Part shown: in pieces, positions 34,673 to 43,609 of the stretch
How positions within the stretch are numbered: the stretch's first letter is position 1
Layout of the letters: every line of letters starts with the position of its first letter
From: Streptomyces sulfonofaciens
GTDB taxonomy: Bacteria; Actinomycetota; Actinomycetes; Streptomycetales; Streptomycetaceae
DNA: 64,000 bases
Assembly: GCF_014656295.1 (NCBI RefSeq)
Contig: NZ_BNCD01000005.1
Location: forward strand, 62,001-126,000
Direction of reading: 5' to 3'
The notes under the pieces: model-generated
Seen by the model: the letters and a program-made list of their open reading frames with translations, nothing else
Told to the model about the DNA's origin: nothing
Databases searched by the model: none
Position numbers and translations under genes: made by a program

Positions 34673-36925
34673 CTAGTCCAGTTCCAGCGAGAGGACTCCG
34701 GTGCCCGCCTCGGCGCGCACCGTGCGCCCCGCGCACTCCAGGGCCCACGGCGCGCCCGGGTCGCTCGCCGTGGCGCGCAGCGTCGGTCCCTCGCGGACGA
34801 CGGTGAACGCCACCTCGCCGACCGGCACCGTGACCTGCATCCCGGGCGCCGGCTCGTGCACCCGCAGGGTGACGCCGTCCGCGTAGGCGTAGTCGGGCCT
34901 GTCGTCCACCGCGCCCACCGGGATCACCCCGCCGGGCCGCACCAGCAGCGGAACGCTCGTGAATCCGTGCCGCTCGCGCACCCAGCGCGGCCCCGTGACC
35001 CGCTCGCCGGTGAGGAAGTGCGTCCAGGTGCCCTCCGGCACGTAGTACGAGACCTCGCCCTCGTCGGAGAAGACCGGCGCCACCAGCAGGTCCGGGCCGA
35101 GCATGTACTGCCGTTCAAGGTGCGCGCAGGCCGGGTCGTCCGGGAACTCCAGCACCATCGCGCGCATCATCGGCACGCCCTCGGTGTGCGCGGTGCGGGC
35201 CGCGGCGGACAGGTACGGCATCAGGCTCAGCTTCAGCCTGGTGAACAGCCGCAGCACGTCCACCGCCTCCTCGTCGAAGAGCCACGGCACCCGGTACGAG
35301 GAGGAGCCGTGCAGCCTGCTGTGCGAGGACAGCAGGCCGAAGGCGATCCAGCGTTTGAACAGCGCCGGGTCGGGGGTGCCCTCGAAGCCGCCGATGTCGT
35401 GGCTCCAGTAGCCGAAGCCGGACAGGCCGAGGCTCAGCCCGCCGCGCAGCGACTCCGCCATCGCCTCGTAGGTGGACTCGCAGTCGCCGCCCCAGTGCAC
35501 CGGGAACTGCTGGCCGCCCGCGGTCGCCGAGCGCGCGAAGAGCACCGCCTCGCCCTCGCCGCGGTGCTTGTCCAGCACCTCGAAGACGGTGCGGTTGTAC
35601 AGGTGCGTGTAGTAGTTGTGCATCCGCTCCGGGTCGGCGCCGTCCGCGTAGGCGACGTCCAGGGGGACGCGCTCGCCGAAGTCGGTCTTGAAGCAGTCGA
35701 CGCCCATGTCCAGCAGCGCCTCCAGCTTGGCCGCGTACCACGCGCGGGCGGCGGGGCTGGTGAAGTCGACCAGCGCCATGCCCGGCTGCCACAGGTCCCA
35801 CTGCCACACGCCGCCGTCCGGCTTTTGCAGCAGGTGCCCGAGCGCCCGGCCCTCGGCGAACAGCGGGGAGCGCTGTGCGATGTACGGGTTGATCCAGACG
35901 CAGATGCGCAGGCCGCGCTCCTTGAGACGGGTCAGCATGCCCTCCGGATCGGGGAAGACCCGCGGGTCCCACTCGAAGTCGCACCAGTTGAGCTCGCGCA
36001 TCCAGAAGCAGTCGAAGTGGAACACGGACAGCGGCAGATCGCGCTCGCGCATCCCGTCGACGAACGACGACACGGTCCGCTCGTCGTAGGAGGTGGTGAA
36101 GGACGTGGAGAGCCACAGGCCGAACGACCACGCGGGCGGCAGCGCGGGCCGGCCGGTGAGCGCCGTGTACTTGCGCAGGATCTCCTTCGGCGTCGGACCG
36201 TGGATGACGTAGTACGTCAGCCGTTGGTCCGCCACGCTGAACTGCACCCGCGAGACCGCCTCGGAGCCGACCTCGAAGGAGACCCGCCCCGGGTGGTCGA
36301 CGAAGACGCCGTAGCCCGCGTCGGTCAGGTAGAACGGCACGTTCTTGTACGCCTGCTCGGTGCAGGTGCCGCCGTCCGCGTTCCACATGTCCACCACCTG
36401 GCCGTTCCTGGCCAGCGGCCCGAAGCGTTCGCCGAGTCCGTAGACGGTGGTGCCGACACCGAGGCCGAGCTGCTCGCGCAGGTAGTGGGTGCCGCGGGCG
36501 TCCCGCATGATGCCCATGCCCTTGGTGCCGCTGCCGGTCAGCGGCCGTCCGCCGGCCAGGAAGTCGAGCCGCCAGGGGCCGCCGCGGGCCACCCGGACCG
36601 AGAGCGCGCCGGAGGTGAGCAGCGCGTGGTCGTCGTCGTACGACACCTGCGGGGCGAACTCGGGCTGCTCCTGGACGGTGAAGTGCGGGCCGTGCTCCCG
36701 CTCGCCGTCGAAGTGGGTGAGCGTGATCCCGATGACGTCGGGCATCGGCGCATGGGCGCGGACGGTCACGACCGGCCCCCTCAGCAGGTCGCCCCGGTGG
36801 CGGACGGGCTGGGTCGGTGCGTGGATCTCCAGGCCGCCGGGTCCCGGTGCGACGTCCAGGACCTGCACCGGGTAGGCGGCGCTGACGCCCTCGCGCAGCA
36901 TCCAGTAGCCGTCGGTGAACTTCAT
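34673..36925 (-). CDS. yicI: GH31 alpha-xylosidase, YicI type
   Basis: A 750-residue cytoplasmic enzyme without signal peptide. The N-terminus (M-K-F-T-D-G-Y-W-M-L) and the catalytic stretch F-K-T-D-F-G-E-R-V-P match E. coli YicI, with the nucleophile Asp at 415 against Asp416 there. The W-x-F-G-L-W-L-S sugar-binding stretch is present. YicI-type enzymes release alpha-1,6-xylose from isoprimeverose and xyloglucan fragments. ATG has AGGAGG with ideal spacing. It lies in a run with the importer upstream and the LacI regulator downstream, so imported oligosaccharides are probably cut here. Confidence 0.92.
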   Translation of the reverse strand: MKFTDGYWMLREGVSAAYPVQVLDVAPGPGGLEIHAPTQPVRHRGDLLRGPVVTVRAHAPMPDVIGITLTHFDGEREHGPHFTVQEQPEFAPQVSYDDDHALLTSGALSVRVARGGPWRLDFLAGGRPLTGSGTKGMGIMRDARGTHYLREQLGLGVGTTVYGLGERFGPLARNGQVVDMWNADGGTCTEQAYKNVPFYLTDAGYGVFVDHPGRVSFEVGSEAVSRVQFSVADQRLTYYVIHGPTPKEILRKYTALTGRPALPPAWSFGLWLSTSFTTSYDERTVSSFVDGMRERDLPLSVFHFDCFWMRELNWCDFEWDPRVFPDPEGMLTRLKERGLRICVWINPYIAQRSPLFAEGRALGHLLQKPDGGVWQWDLWQPGMALVDFTSPAARAWYAAKLEALLDMGVDCFKTDFGERVPLDVAYADGADPERMHNYYTHLYNRTVFEVLDKHRGEGEAVLFARSATAGGQQFPVHWGGDCESTYEAMAESLRGGLSLGLSGFGYWSHDIGGFEGTPDPALFKRWIAFGLLSSHSRLHGSSSYRVPWLFDEEAVDVLRLFTRLKLSLMPYLSAAARTAHTEGVPMMRAMVLEFPDDPACAHLERQYMLGPDLLVAPVFSDEGEVSYYVPEGTWTHFLTGERVTGPRWVRERHGFTSVPLLVRPGGVIPVGAVDDRPDYAYADGVTLRVHEPAPGMQVTVPVGEVAFTVVREGPTLRATASDPGAPWALECAGRTVRAEAGTGVLSLELD

Positions 36926-36956
36926 TCGGGCCCTCCTGAGCTGGTGACAGCCACGG

Positions 36957-37778
36957 TCACTTGACGGCACCCGCGGCGATGCCCCGGGTGAGAGTGCGCT
37001 GGAACACGAGGAAGAAGACGACGGCGGGCAGCACACCCAGCAGTGCCGCGGCGTTGGTCATGGTGGCGTCCATCAGCCGCTGGCCCTGGAGCACGCCGAG
37101 CGCCACGGACACCGTCTGGTTGTCGTTGGAGATCAGCATCACCAGCGGCAGCAGGAACTCGTTCCACGTCCAGACGAAGAAGAAGACCAGCAGCACCGCG
37201 ATGGTCGGGCGGGAGACCGGGACGACGATCCGCCACAGCACCTGCCAGGGGCCGGCCCCGTCGATCCGGGCCGCCTCGATCACCTCGCGCGGGAAGGAAC
37301 CCAGCACGGAGGAGAGCAGATAGGTGCCGAAGGCGGCTTGGACCACCGTGAAGACGATGACCACGCTCAGCCGGGTGTCGTAGAGCCCGAGCTGCTTGGA
37401 GAGGTAGTAGACGGGGTAGACCAGGGCCTCCTGAGGCAGCATGTTCGCCAGGACGAAGAACGCCAGCACCCAGGTGCGGCCCCTGATCCGGCCGATGCCG
37501 ATCGCGTAGGCGTTGAGGATGCTCAGCACGGCGGCGCCCACCGCCACGGAGCCGCTGATCAGCACCGAGTTGGCCAGCTTCCGGCCGAAGTCGACGCGCT
37601 GCCAGAAGCCCTTGAGACCGTCCAGGTAGAGCCCGTCGGGCAGGCTCAGGGGGCCGTGCGCGTTGTACTCGGCCGGCGACTTGACCGCGTTCAGGGCCAC
37701 GATCACGAACGGCAGCACCATGAGGACGGCCGCGATGACCAGGGCGGCGAGTACCGGGGAACGGCGCAGCGCGCTCAC
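36957..37778 (-). CDS. Carbohydrate ABC transporter permease, MalG type
   Basis: A 273-residue permease with six membrane segments and the EAA loop E-A-A-R-I-D-G-A-G. The GTG start overlaps the stop of the upstream permease by 4 bases; the longer in-frame extension is rejected. The end G-I-A-A-G-A-V-K is typical. It precedes the alpha-xylosidase gene by 31 bases. As with the first importer, no ATPase is encoded here and the shared MsiK is the likely engine. Confidence 0.94.
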   Translation of the reverse strand: MSALRRSPVLAALVIAAVLMVLPFVIVALNAVKSPAEYNAHGPLSLPDGLYLDGLKGFWQRVDFGRKLANSVLISGSVAVGAAVLSILNAYAIGIGRIRGRTWVLAFFVLANMLPQEALVYPVYYLSKQLGLYDTRLSVVIVFTVVQAAFGTYLLSSVLGSFPREVIEAARIDGAGPWQVLWRIVVPVSRPTIAVLLVFFFVWTWNEFLLPLVMLISNDNQTVSVALGVLQGQRLMDATMTNAAALLGVLPAVVFFLVFQRTLTRGIAAGAVK

Positions 37779-38773
37779 CTGGACCCCTCCTGCGCGTCGT
37801 CCTCCGCACGGGTCTGCAGGCGCAGGGCCCCCAGGGCCGGCACCATGATGATCACGGTCAGCACGGTGGAGACCGCGGAGCCGTAACCGACCTGCGTCTT
37901 CTCGAAGAAGTTCTGGAACGAGAAGTACGACGGGACGTCGGTGGCGCCGCCGGGACCGCCCTTGGTGAGCACGTAGACCGCGCCGAAGACCTTCAGTGCG
38001 GCGATGGTGCACCACAGCAGCACCACCGCGATCTCGGGCCGTAGCTGCGGCAGCGTCACGTGCCAGAACCTGCGCCACCAGCCGGCGCCGTCCAGTTCCG
38101 CCGCCTCGTGCAGCCGCGGGTCGGCGCGTTGCAGACCGGCCATGAAGACCACCAGCGGGAAGCCGATCTGCACCCAGACCATCACGGCCATGACGCTGTA
38201 CAGGGCCAGGTCGGGGTCGCCCAGCCAGTCCTGTTGGAGCGCGCCGAGTCCGACGGCCCCCAGCAGCGCGTTGAGCGAGCCGTCCTGCGGGGCGAGGATC
38301 CAGCTCCAGACGATGCCGGCGACCGCGATCGGCAGCACCTGCGGCAGGTAGAAGCAGGCCCGCAGCACGGCCGCGACCCGGGTGCCGAAGTGCTTCGCGA
38401 CGAAGTCGAAGAGCCCGGCTGCGAGGACGAGGCCGATGGCGGTCGGGACCGCCGCCATCGCCACCACCATGGCGAGCGAGTGCCTGAACGACTCCCAGAA
38501 CGCGGCGTCGGAGGCGAGCCGGCGGTAGTTGGCGAGCCCGGCCCACTTCGGCGAGCCCACGCCCTGCCAGTCGGTGAGGCTGACACCGGTGTTCATCAGG
38601 AACGGAACGACGATGACGGCCAGGAACGCGAGGAGGCCCGGCAACAGGAACAGGACGTAGGGGCCCCGTGCCACCCGGGTGGGATGCGGCCCCCGGGGCG
38701 CCGGGGAGCGGCCCGGGCGCCGTGCCCCGCCCGCGCCCGGGGCCGTGCGGGACACGGCGGCGGTCCGGCTCAT
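37775..38773 (-). CDS. Carbohydrate ABC transporter permease, MalF type
   Basis: A 332-residue permease of normal length for its family, with no P2-type insert, unlike the other importer in the window. After a 35-residue Arg/Pro-rich lead it has six membrane segments and the EAA loop E-A-A-E-L-D-G-A-G-W. ATG overlaps the stop of the lipoprotein gene by 4 bases, so the importer is translated as a coupled unit. Confidence 0.94.
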   Translation of the reverse strand: MSRTAAVSRTAPGAGGARRPGRSPAPRGPHPTRVARGPYVLFLLPGLLAFLAVIVVPFLMNTGVSLTDWQGVGSPKWAGLANYRRLASDAAFWESFRHSLAMVVAMAAVPTAIGLVLAAGLFDFVAKHFGTRVAAVLRACFYLPQVLPIAVAGIVWSWILAPQDGSLNALLGAVGLGALQQDWLGDPDLALYSVMAVMVWVQIGFPLVVFMAGLQRADPRLHEAAELDGAGWWRRFWHVTLPQLRPEIAVVLLWCTIAALKVFGAVYVLTKGGPGGATDVPSYFSFQNFFEKTQVGYGSAVSTVLTVIIMVPALGALRLQTRAEDDAQEGSR

Positions 38774-40065
38774 GACGTCGGGGCGCCGTCGTCGTAGGCC
38801 TTCTGGAGTGCGCTCAGCGCGTCGGACGGGCCCCCGCTGCCGGTGATCAGCTTCTGGACCTCGGAGACCAGGACGTCGTAGAAGCCGGGCACGGGCCAGT
38901 CCGGGTAGTACGCGAGTCCGTCGTGCGAGGAGATGGCGTCGAAGTCCTCGATGAGCCGCTTGGAGCGCGGATCCCTGATCGCCGAGGGATCGGCCGCGAT
39001 CGGCACGCCGCCGTGCTCGCCGAGCAGGTTCTGGACGCCCTTCCTCAGGGTGATGTCGATGAAGTCGTAGGCGAGTTCCTTGTTCTGCGAGCCCCGCGGC
39101 ACCACCCAGAGGTTTCCGCCCGAACCGGGCACGAGGTCGGAGCCCGGCCACCTGAACGTGCCCCAGTGGAACGGGATCTGCGCCGTGAAGCGGCCGAACC
39201 ACCAGCTTCCCGAGGACAGGATCGGGTACTTCCCGGAGATGAACGCGGTGCCCGCGTCCTCCGCCTTCGCACCGCTCGAACTCCTGGCGACGTACCCCTT
39301 CTTCACCCAGTCCGCGAAGGTGGTGGCGGCGTACGTCCAGGCCGCGTCGTGGAAGTCCGTCCTGCCCTGGTAGAGCTGGTAGGCGTTCACCCAGGAGCGG
39401 TCCGCCCTGGAGAGCGCGAGCTGGTACAGGTACTGCTGGGCCATGTACTCGGCGCCCGCGTTCGCCAGCGGGGTGACGCCCGCGGCGACGAAGGCGTCCA
39501 TCGCCGCGGTCAGCTCGTCCAGGGTCTTCGGGACCTCGACGTGGTACTTCGCGAAGAGGTCCTGGTTGTAGTAGACCATCGAGAACTCGGCGTAGTCCGG
39601 TATGCCGTACCACTTCCCCGAGCCCATGACGCCGCTCGCGTCGTAGCGACTCGTGGTGCGCACGCCGCCGGTGACCTTCCTGTCCCAGCCCCTTCGGTGC
39701 GCCTGGTCGGTCAGGTCGGTGAGCAGGCCCTGCCTGGAGAGGAGTCCGGCCGTCGCGTTGCCCTTGTTGTACTCCATCAGGTCCGGTGCGTCGTCGGAGT
39801 TGAGCACCATCGGGGCGGTCTTGCGGATCTGCTCGAAGCCCTTCTCCTCGAACTTCACCGTGACGCCCGGGTGGCTCTTCTCGAACTCCTCGATGGCCTC
39901 GTTCCAGGCCACGCCCATCGCGCTCTCCGGGCTCTCGTAGTGCCAGAGCCGCAGGGTGTCCGGGTCCGAGGAGCCGCCGCCCGAGCCGCCGCAGGAGGCC
40001 AGGAGCAGGCTTCCCGCAACAGCCGCCGCGACCGCCGCAGCCGCACGCCTTCGTGCCGTCAACAT
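38770..40065 (-). CDS. Oligosaccharide-binding lipoprotein of ABC importer
   Basis: A 431-residue binding protein. The signal has an Arg-rich start, an Ala-rich core and the lipobox L-A-S-C. The mature part has family features such as L-R-L-W-H-Y-E-S and F-E-E-K-G-F-E near the N-terminal lobe and many Trp/Tyr residues expected in a sugar site. ATG follows GGAGG. It is the first gene of the operon lipoprotein-permease-permease-GH31-LacI, and two LacI-type operators lie 44-82 bases upstream. Confidence 0.94.
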   Translation of the reverse strand: MLTARRRAAAAVAAAVAGSLLLASCGGSGGGSSDPDTLRLWHYESPESAMGVAWNEAIEEFEKSHPGVTVKFEEKGFEQIRKTAPMVLNSDDAPDLMEYNKGNATAGLLSRQGLLTDLTDQAHRRGWDRKVTGGVRTTSRYDASGVMGSGKWYGIPDYAEFSMVYYNQDLFAKYHVEVPKTLDELTAAMDAFVAAGVTPLANAGAEYMAQQYLYQLALSRADRSWVNAYQLYQGRTDFHDAAWTYAATTFADWVKKGYVARSSSGAKAEDAGTAFISGKYPILSSGSWWFGRFTAQIPFHWGTFRWPGSDLVPGSGGNLWVVPRGSQNKELAYDFIDITLRKGVQNLLGEHGGVPIAADPSAIRDPRSKRLIEDFDAISSHDGLAYYPDWPVPGFYDVLVSEVQKLITGSGGPSDALSALQKAYDDGAPTS

Positions 40066-40108
40066 CCAGTGCCTCCGCCGGGTGGGTCGCCGTCGCCGTC
40101 ACCGTGCC

Positions 40109-40124
40109 GTCGAATCGTTTCGAC
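40109..40124. promoter_or_regulatory. LacI-type operator 1 of the importer operon
   Basis: GTCGAATCGTTTCGAC has perfectly complementary 6-base arms around a 4-base centre. It is one of two sites whose centres are 23 bases apart, about two helical turns, so two dimers could bind the same face. Confidence 0.75.
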
Positions 40125-40131
40125 GCTCTGA

Positions 40132-40147
40132 GTCGAAACGCTTCGAC
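40132..40147. promoter_or_regulatory. LacI-type operator 2 of the importer operon
   Basis: GTCGAAACGCTTCGAC has the same arms as operator 1 and a different centre. Both probably overlap the promoter of the binding-protein gene. Confidence 0.75.
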
Positions 40148-40490
40148 GCGGGAAGGTAGGGGCGGGAGCAGGGGGCGTCAATGGGGGGCGCGGCAATCGG
40201 GGGCGATGTGCGGCGGGCCGAACGGCGGGGCGCGGTCCGGTCCGCGGTGCCGGCGGGAGTGCCCGCCGGGTCACTTGTGGACCTTGCCCGGCTGCGGGGT
40301 GCCCGGTGCGAGGAGCTGGGCGACGGTGACGAACGTGCAGCCGCGGTGCCGGAGCGTGGAGACGATGCCTGGAGCGCCTCCCATCACCGCTCCGGCCCCG
40401 CCGCCGGGCGGCCACTGCCCCGGCGCGCGCCCGGTCGCCCGCCTTCGGCAGCGGCAGCGGTCCCACCGGGGGCCGGAGGGGACCGGAGTG

Positions 40491-41669
40491 CTAGACGAGG
40501 TTGCCGGGCGGGACGATCCTGAAGGCGCGGCCGCGGACGGCGAACTCGGACGGGTCGCCGGCGGCGCGGTTGTCGTCCGCCCAGCAGATGAAGGCGGTCT
40601 CGATGCCGTCGCCGAAGGCCGTCGCCGCCGACACCTGGAAGCGGTCGCCGGTGGACGCCGTGTTGACCTGGACCTTGTCGGCGAGCGAGCCCTGGGTGTC
40701 GGAGCACACCTTGGCCATCAGGGTGGGCACGGTGGCGAAGGTGGTCGCGCTCTTCTCCACCCACGCGAACAGGAACCGCCCGCCCGGCAGCGGCGCGAGG
40801 GCCGGCCAGGAGCGGTTGAAGCCCTGCGGCGAGCCCGCCGTCAGACTGGTCGCCTCCGTGCCGTCCGCCTCGAAGATGCTCGCCTCCACGGTGCTCTGCG
40901 GGACCCCGAGGTCGCTGTCCGCGATGCGGTCGACGTGGGCGACGACGAAGCGCCCGTTGTCGAGCAGCGTCACCGAGTTCGCGCCCTGGAACCCGGAGAC
41001 GTTGGGCTGGATCTCGCCGCTGCGGGGGGTGCCGTCGAAGGCGAAGAAGCGGAAGGTGAGGCGGCCGCCGCCGATCGCCGAGGGATCGGTGGTCCAGGCG
41101 ACGAGATAGCTTCCGTCCGCCAGGATCGAGACGGCCGGGCTGCTGTGGAAGCCCTCGGTGGCGTTGACCGTGAACTCCGCCTCCGCCTTGTTGCCCTCGG
41201 CGTCGAAGCGCTGGGCCCGGATGCGCCGGTCGGGGCGGGAGTCCGTCCAGACGACCACCGTGCCGCCGTCGACCATGCGGGTCACCGTGGGGCGGTTGCT
41301 CGGGTCGATGTCCGTGGTGTTGACCTGGATCTCGGGACCGGTCCTCGTGCTGTGCCTGAACCGCTGCATCTTGACCTGCGGGCGCGGCGGCGGCACACCG
41401 AACGGCTCCTCTATCCACGCGGTGACCACGCTGAACCCGGTGTCCGCCACCGTCGGCCACTGCCGGTTGGTGTTGCCCTCGCCCGGCGTCGGTGTGTTGA
41501 CCGTGAACTCCTCGCCGCCGCTGCCGCCGTCGGCCGTCAGGACCCGCCCCTTGATGTCGGCGGTGCTGCGGTCCGTCCACACGGCCATGTAGTCGGTGCT
41601 GCTCGTGGAGTCCACGGCCGGCTGGTACTGCAGACCGGCGGTCGTGGTGTTCACCAGGATCTCGCCCAT
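40491..41669 (-). CDS. Seven-repeat probable beta-propeller protein
   Basis: I do not recognise a named family. The 392 residues divide into seven units of 50-58 residues. Each unit carries, with variations, V-N-T-x-x-x-G near its start, P-A/T-V, then D-G-x-x-V-V-x-W-T-D and a final strand R-x-F-D-x-x-G. Seven such four-strand units would close into a seven-bladed beta-propeller. There is no signal peptide, membrane segment or catalytic motif. ATG has GGAGGG with good spacing. The gene is isolated: neighbours are a sugar importer and an MFS exporter. A binding or scaffold role is possible but unproven. Confidence 0.8.
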   Translation of the reverse strand: MGEILVNTTTAGLQYQPAVDSTSSTDYMAVWTDRSTADIKGRVLTADGGSGGEEFTVNTPTPGEGNTNRQWPTVADTGFSVVTAWIEEPFGVPPPRPQVKMQRFRHSTRTGPEIQVNTTDIDPSNRPTVTRMVDGGTVVVWTDSRPDRRIRAQRFDAEGNKAEAEFTVNATEGFHSSPAVSILADGSYLVAWTTDPSAIGGGRLTFRFFAFDGTPRSGEIQPNVSGFQGANSVTLLDNGRFVVAHVDRIADSDLGVPQSTVEASIFEADGTEATSLTAGSPQGFNRSWPALAPLPGGRFLFAWVEKSATTFATVPTLMAKVCSDTQGSLADKVQVNTASTGDRFQVSAATAFGDGIETAFICWADDNRAAGDPSEFAVRGRAFRIVPPGNLV

Positions 41670-41833
41670 GACTACCCTCCGTCCGGAAATCTCTCCGCTT
41701 CGGCTGGCGGGTGCGGGCCGGGCGCTGACAAAAGCGTGGCACGAGTGGGGTGGGGGTGCATCCGGAGCCCGCCGGGAGCCGCGGCACCCCTCCGCGGCCC
41801 CACCGGGGAGGAGTCCCGGCCCCGGCCCCGGTG

Positions 41834-43354
41834 TCAGGGGCGGGGGAGTGGGCCCGGGCGGGTGCCGCGGGGCCGGGGCGTGGCCGCGAGGGTCAGCAGG
41901 AGGGCCGTCGCGGCCGCTGCGAGCGGGACGGTGTAGGCGGTCGGCGCACCCGCCCGCTCCACCAGCCAGCCGCCGGTCGCGGAACCGGCCGCGATACCGC
42001 CGAGCAGCGCGGTCACGGCGAGCGTCATGCCCTCGTTGAGCCGGTCGTCCGGGATACGGCGCTGCATCAGCGTCATGCCCGTGACCATGGTGGGCGCGGT
42101 GGCCATCCCGGCGACCAGCAGTGTCCCCGCGAGCACCGGCAGCGAGCCGGTGAGCGCGGCGGCCAGCAGCGGCAGCGTCATCAGCGCCGTCATCGCGGCC
42201 ACGCACAGCGGCAGCCTCCGCTCGGGCGGCCCCGGGAGCCGGCGCGTGCCGTACACCAGCCCCGCCGCGCACGACCCCGCGGCCTGAAGGGCGAGCACCG
42301 GGCCCGCCACGGGCCCCTGCCCGCGGGCGTCGGCGAAGGCGATCGTCACCACTTCGAGCGAGCCGAAGACCGCGCCGGTGGCGAGGAAGGCGGCGAGCAG
42401 GGCGGGGACGCCCTCGGCACGCAGCGGTGCCGAGGCGGTGCTGCGGGCGCCGGCCGGTGGCTCGGTCAGGCGCTGGGCGGCGAAGACCAGCACACCGGTC
42501 AGCAGGAGGAGCGCGCCGGTGAGCGTGCCCGCCTCCGGGAAGGCGGCCGAGCACAGGAACGTCGCGAGCGGCGGGCCCAGCATGAAGCACAGCTCGTCCG
42601 CGGCCTGCTCGAAGGAGTTCGCCGTGTGCAGCGCGTCCGCGTCGTCCTTGAGCAGGTGCGCCCAGCGGGCCCGGGACATGCCGCCCGTGTTGGGCGTGGT
42701 GGCGGTGGCGGCGTAGCAGGCGAACAGCGTCCAGTCGGGGGCGCCGGTGTGCACGCACAGCAGCAGCGCGAGCGAGCCGAGCGCGGCGCACACGGTGGCG
42801 GGCACCGCGATCCGCGCCTGCCCGTACCGGTCGACCAGCCGCGCCGTGAAGGGCCCGACGACCGCGGTGGCGGCGAGGCCGGTGGCGGTGACGGCACCGG
42901 CCAGGGCGTACGAGCCGCGCGCCCCGGCGATCATGGTGATGGCGCTGACGCTGAACATGCCCGCGGGCAGCCGGGCGATCAGGTTCCCGAGGGTGAAGGC
43001 CCGGGTGCCGGGGACGGCGAAGATGCGGCGGTAGGCGGCGAAGGCGGCGGGGCGCGGCGCCCGGGCGGTGCGGGGCCCGGGGGGCCGTGCCCGTGCGGTG
43101 CGGGACTTTCCCTGCGGCGCACGGTGTGGCGCCCGGTGCGGTGGCGGGGCGGCGGCCGGGTGCCCGGGCGGCCGCGAGGGGGGCGGGCTCCCGGCGGACC
43201 GCTCCCCGGCGGCGGGCGGAGCGGGCGGCGGCGCGGGCCTGGCGTGGGGCGGTGCGGGCGTGTCGGGGTGCGGGCGCCGGCCGGTACGTGGCGCGGGAGC
43301 GTCGGGGGGCTGGGCGTGGCCACCGCTCGGGACGGCGTGCGGCTGGTTCGGCAT
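41834..43354 (-). CDS. Major facilitator superfamily transporter
   Basis: A 506-residue membrane protein with about twelve hydrophobic segments from residue 120 on and the loop motif D-R-Y-G-Q-A-R between segments 2 and 3. It resembles DHA1-type drug or metabolite exporters of actinomycetes. The first 100 residues are an unusual Pro/Arg/His-rich cytoplasmic lead. A later start is possible, but no internal codon has a better ribosome site that I can see. Substrate unknown. Confidence 0.83.
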   Translation of the reverse strand: MPNQPHAVPSGGHAQPPDAPAPRTGRRPHPDTPAPPHARPAPPPAPPAAGERSAGSPPPSRPPGHPAAAPPPHRAPHRAPQGKSRTARARPPGPRTARAPRPAAFAAYRRIFAVPGTRAFTLGNLIARLPAGMFSVSAITMIAGARGSYALAGAVTATGLAATAVVGPFTARLVDRYGQARIAVPATVCAALGSLALLLCVHTGAPDWTLFACYAATATTPNTGGMSRARWAHLLKDDADALHTANSFEQAADELCFMLGPPLATFLCSAAFPEAGTLTGALLLLTGVLVFAAQRLTEPPAGARSTASAPLRAEGVPALLAAFLATGAVFGSLEVVTIAFADARGQGPVAGPVLALQAAGSCAAGLVYGTRRLPGPPERRLPLCVAAMTALMTLPLLAAALTGSLPVLAGTLLVAGMATAPTMVTGMTLMQRRIPDDRLNEGMTLAVTALLGGIAAGSATGGWLVERAGAPTAYTVPLAAAATALLLTLAATPRPRGTRPGPLPRP

Positions 43355-43416
43355 GCCCCAACGGTCTTACGGGCCCGCACGGGGGGTCCAACACCTTTCC
43401 GGGCGCCATTCACAAC

Positions 43417-43464
43417 GTCGGTGATGTCGGTCGGTGATGTCGGTCGGCGCTGTCGGTCGGCCGT
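43417..43464. repeat. 13-bp tandem repeat between MFS and hpnR genes
   Basis: Three and a half units of GTCGGTCGGTGAT/GTCGGTCGGCGCT. The rest of this 255-base spacer also holds two near-identical 18-19-base copies of GACGCCGAACCC(C)GTCAGG near 43555 and 43598. No gene is supported. Confidence 0.7.
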
Positions 43465-43609
43465 ATCGAGGCGGGGCCCCGTCACCGCACGGACCGGCAC
43501 CGGTGCGGGGCGGCCCCGGTACGGGCGCCGACCCCGCGCCGCCCCCCGGCACCGACGCCGAACCCCGTCAGGGGCGCCGACGCCCACACGGACACGGACG
43601 CCGAACCCG

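Larger units (their letters stand above)
40066..40490. other. Spacer with the importer promoter region
   Basis: The first 85 bases hold the two operators of the importer operon. The remaining 340 bases lie downstream of the minus-strand stretch leading away from the propeller gene; they are GC-rich and I see no gene or strong hairpin in them. Confidence 0.5.

Noticed and set aside
33527..36964. A 1145-codon open frame on the plus strand opposite the LacI and GH31 genes
   Set aside because: It is antisense to genes with clear catalytic and DNA-binding motifs, its product is low-complexity Arg/Gly/Ala sequence, and long opposite-strand frames are expected at this GC content.
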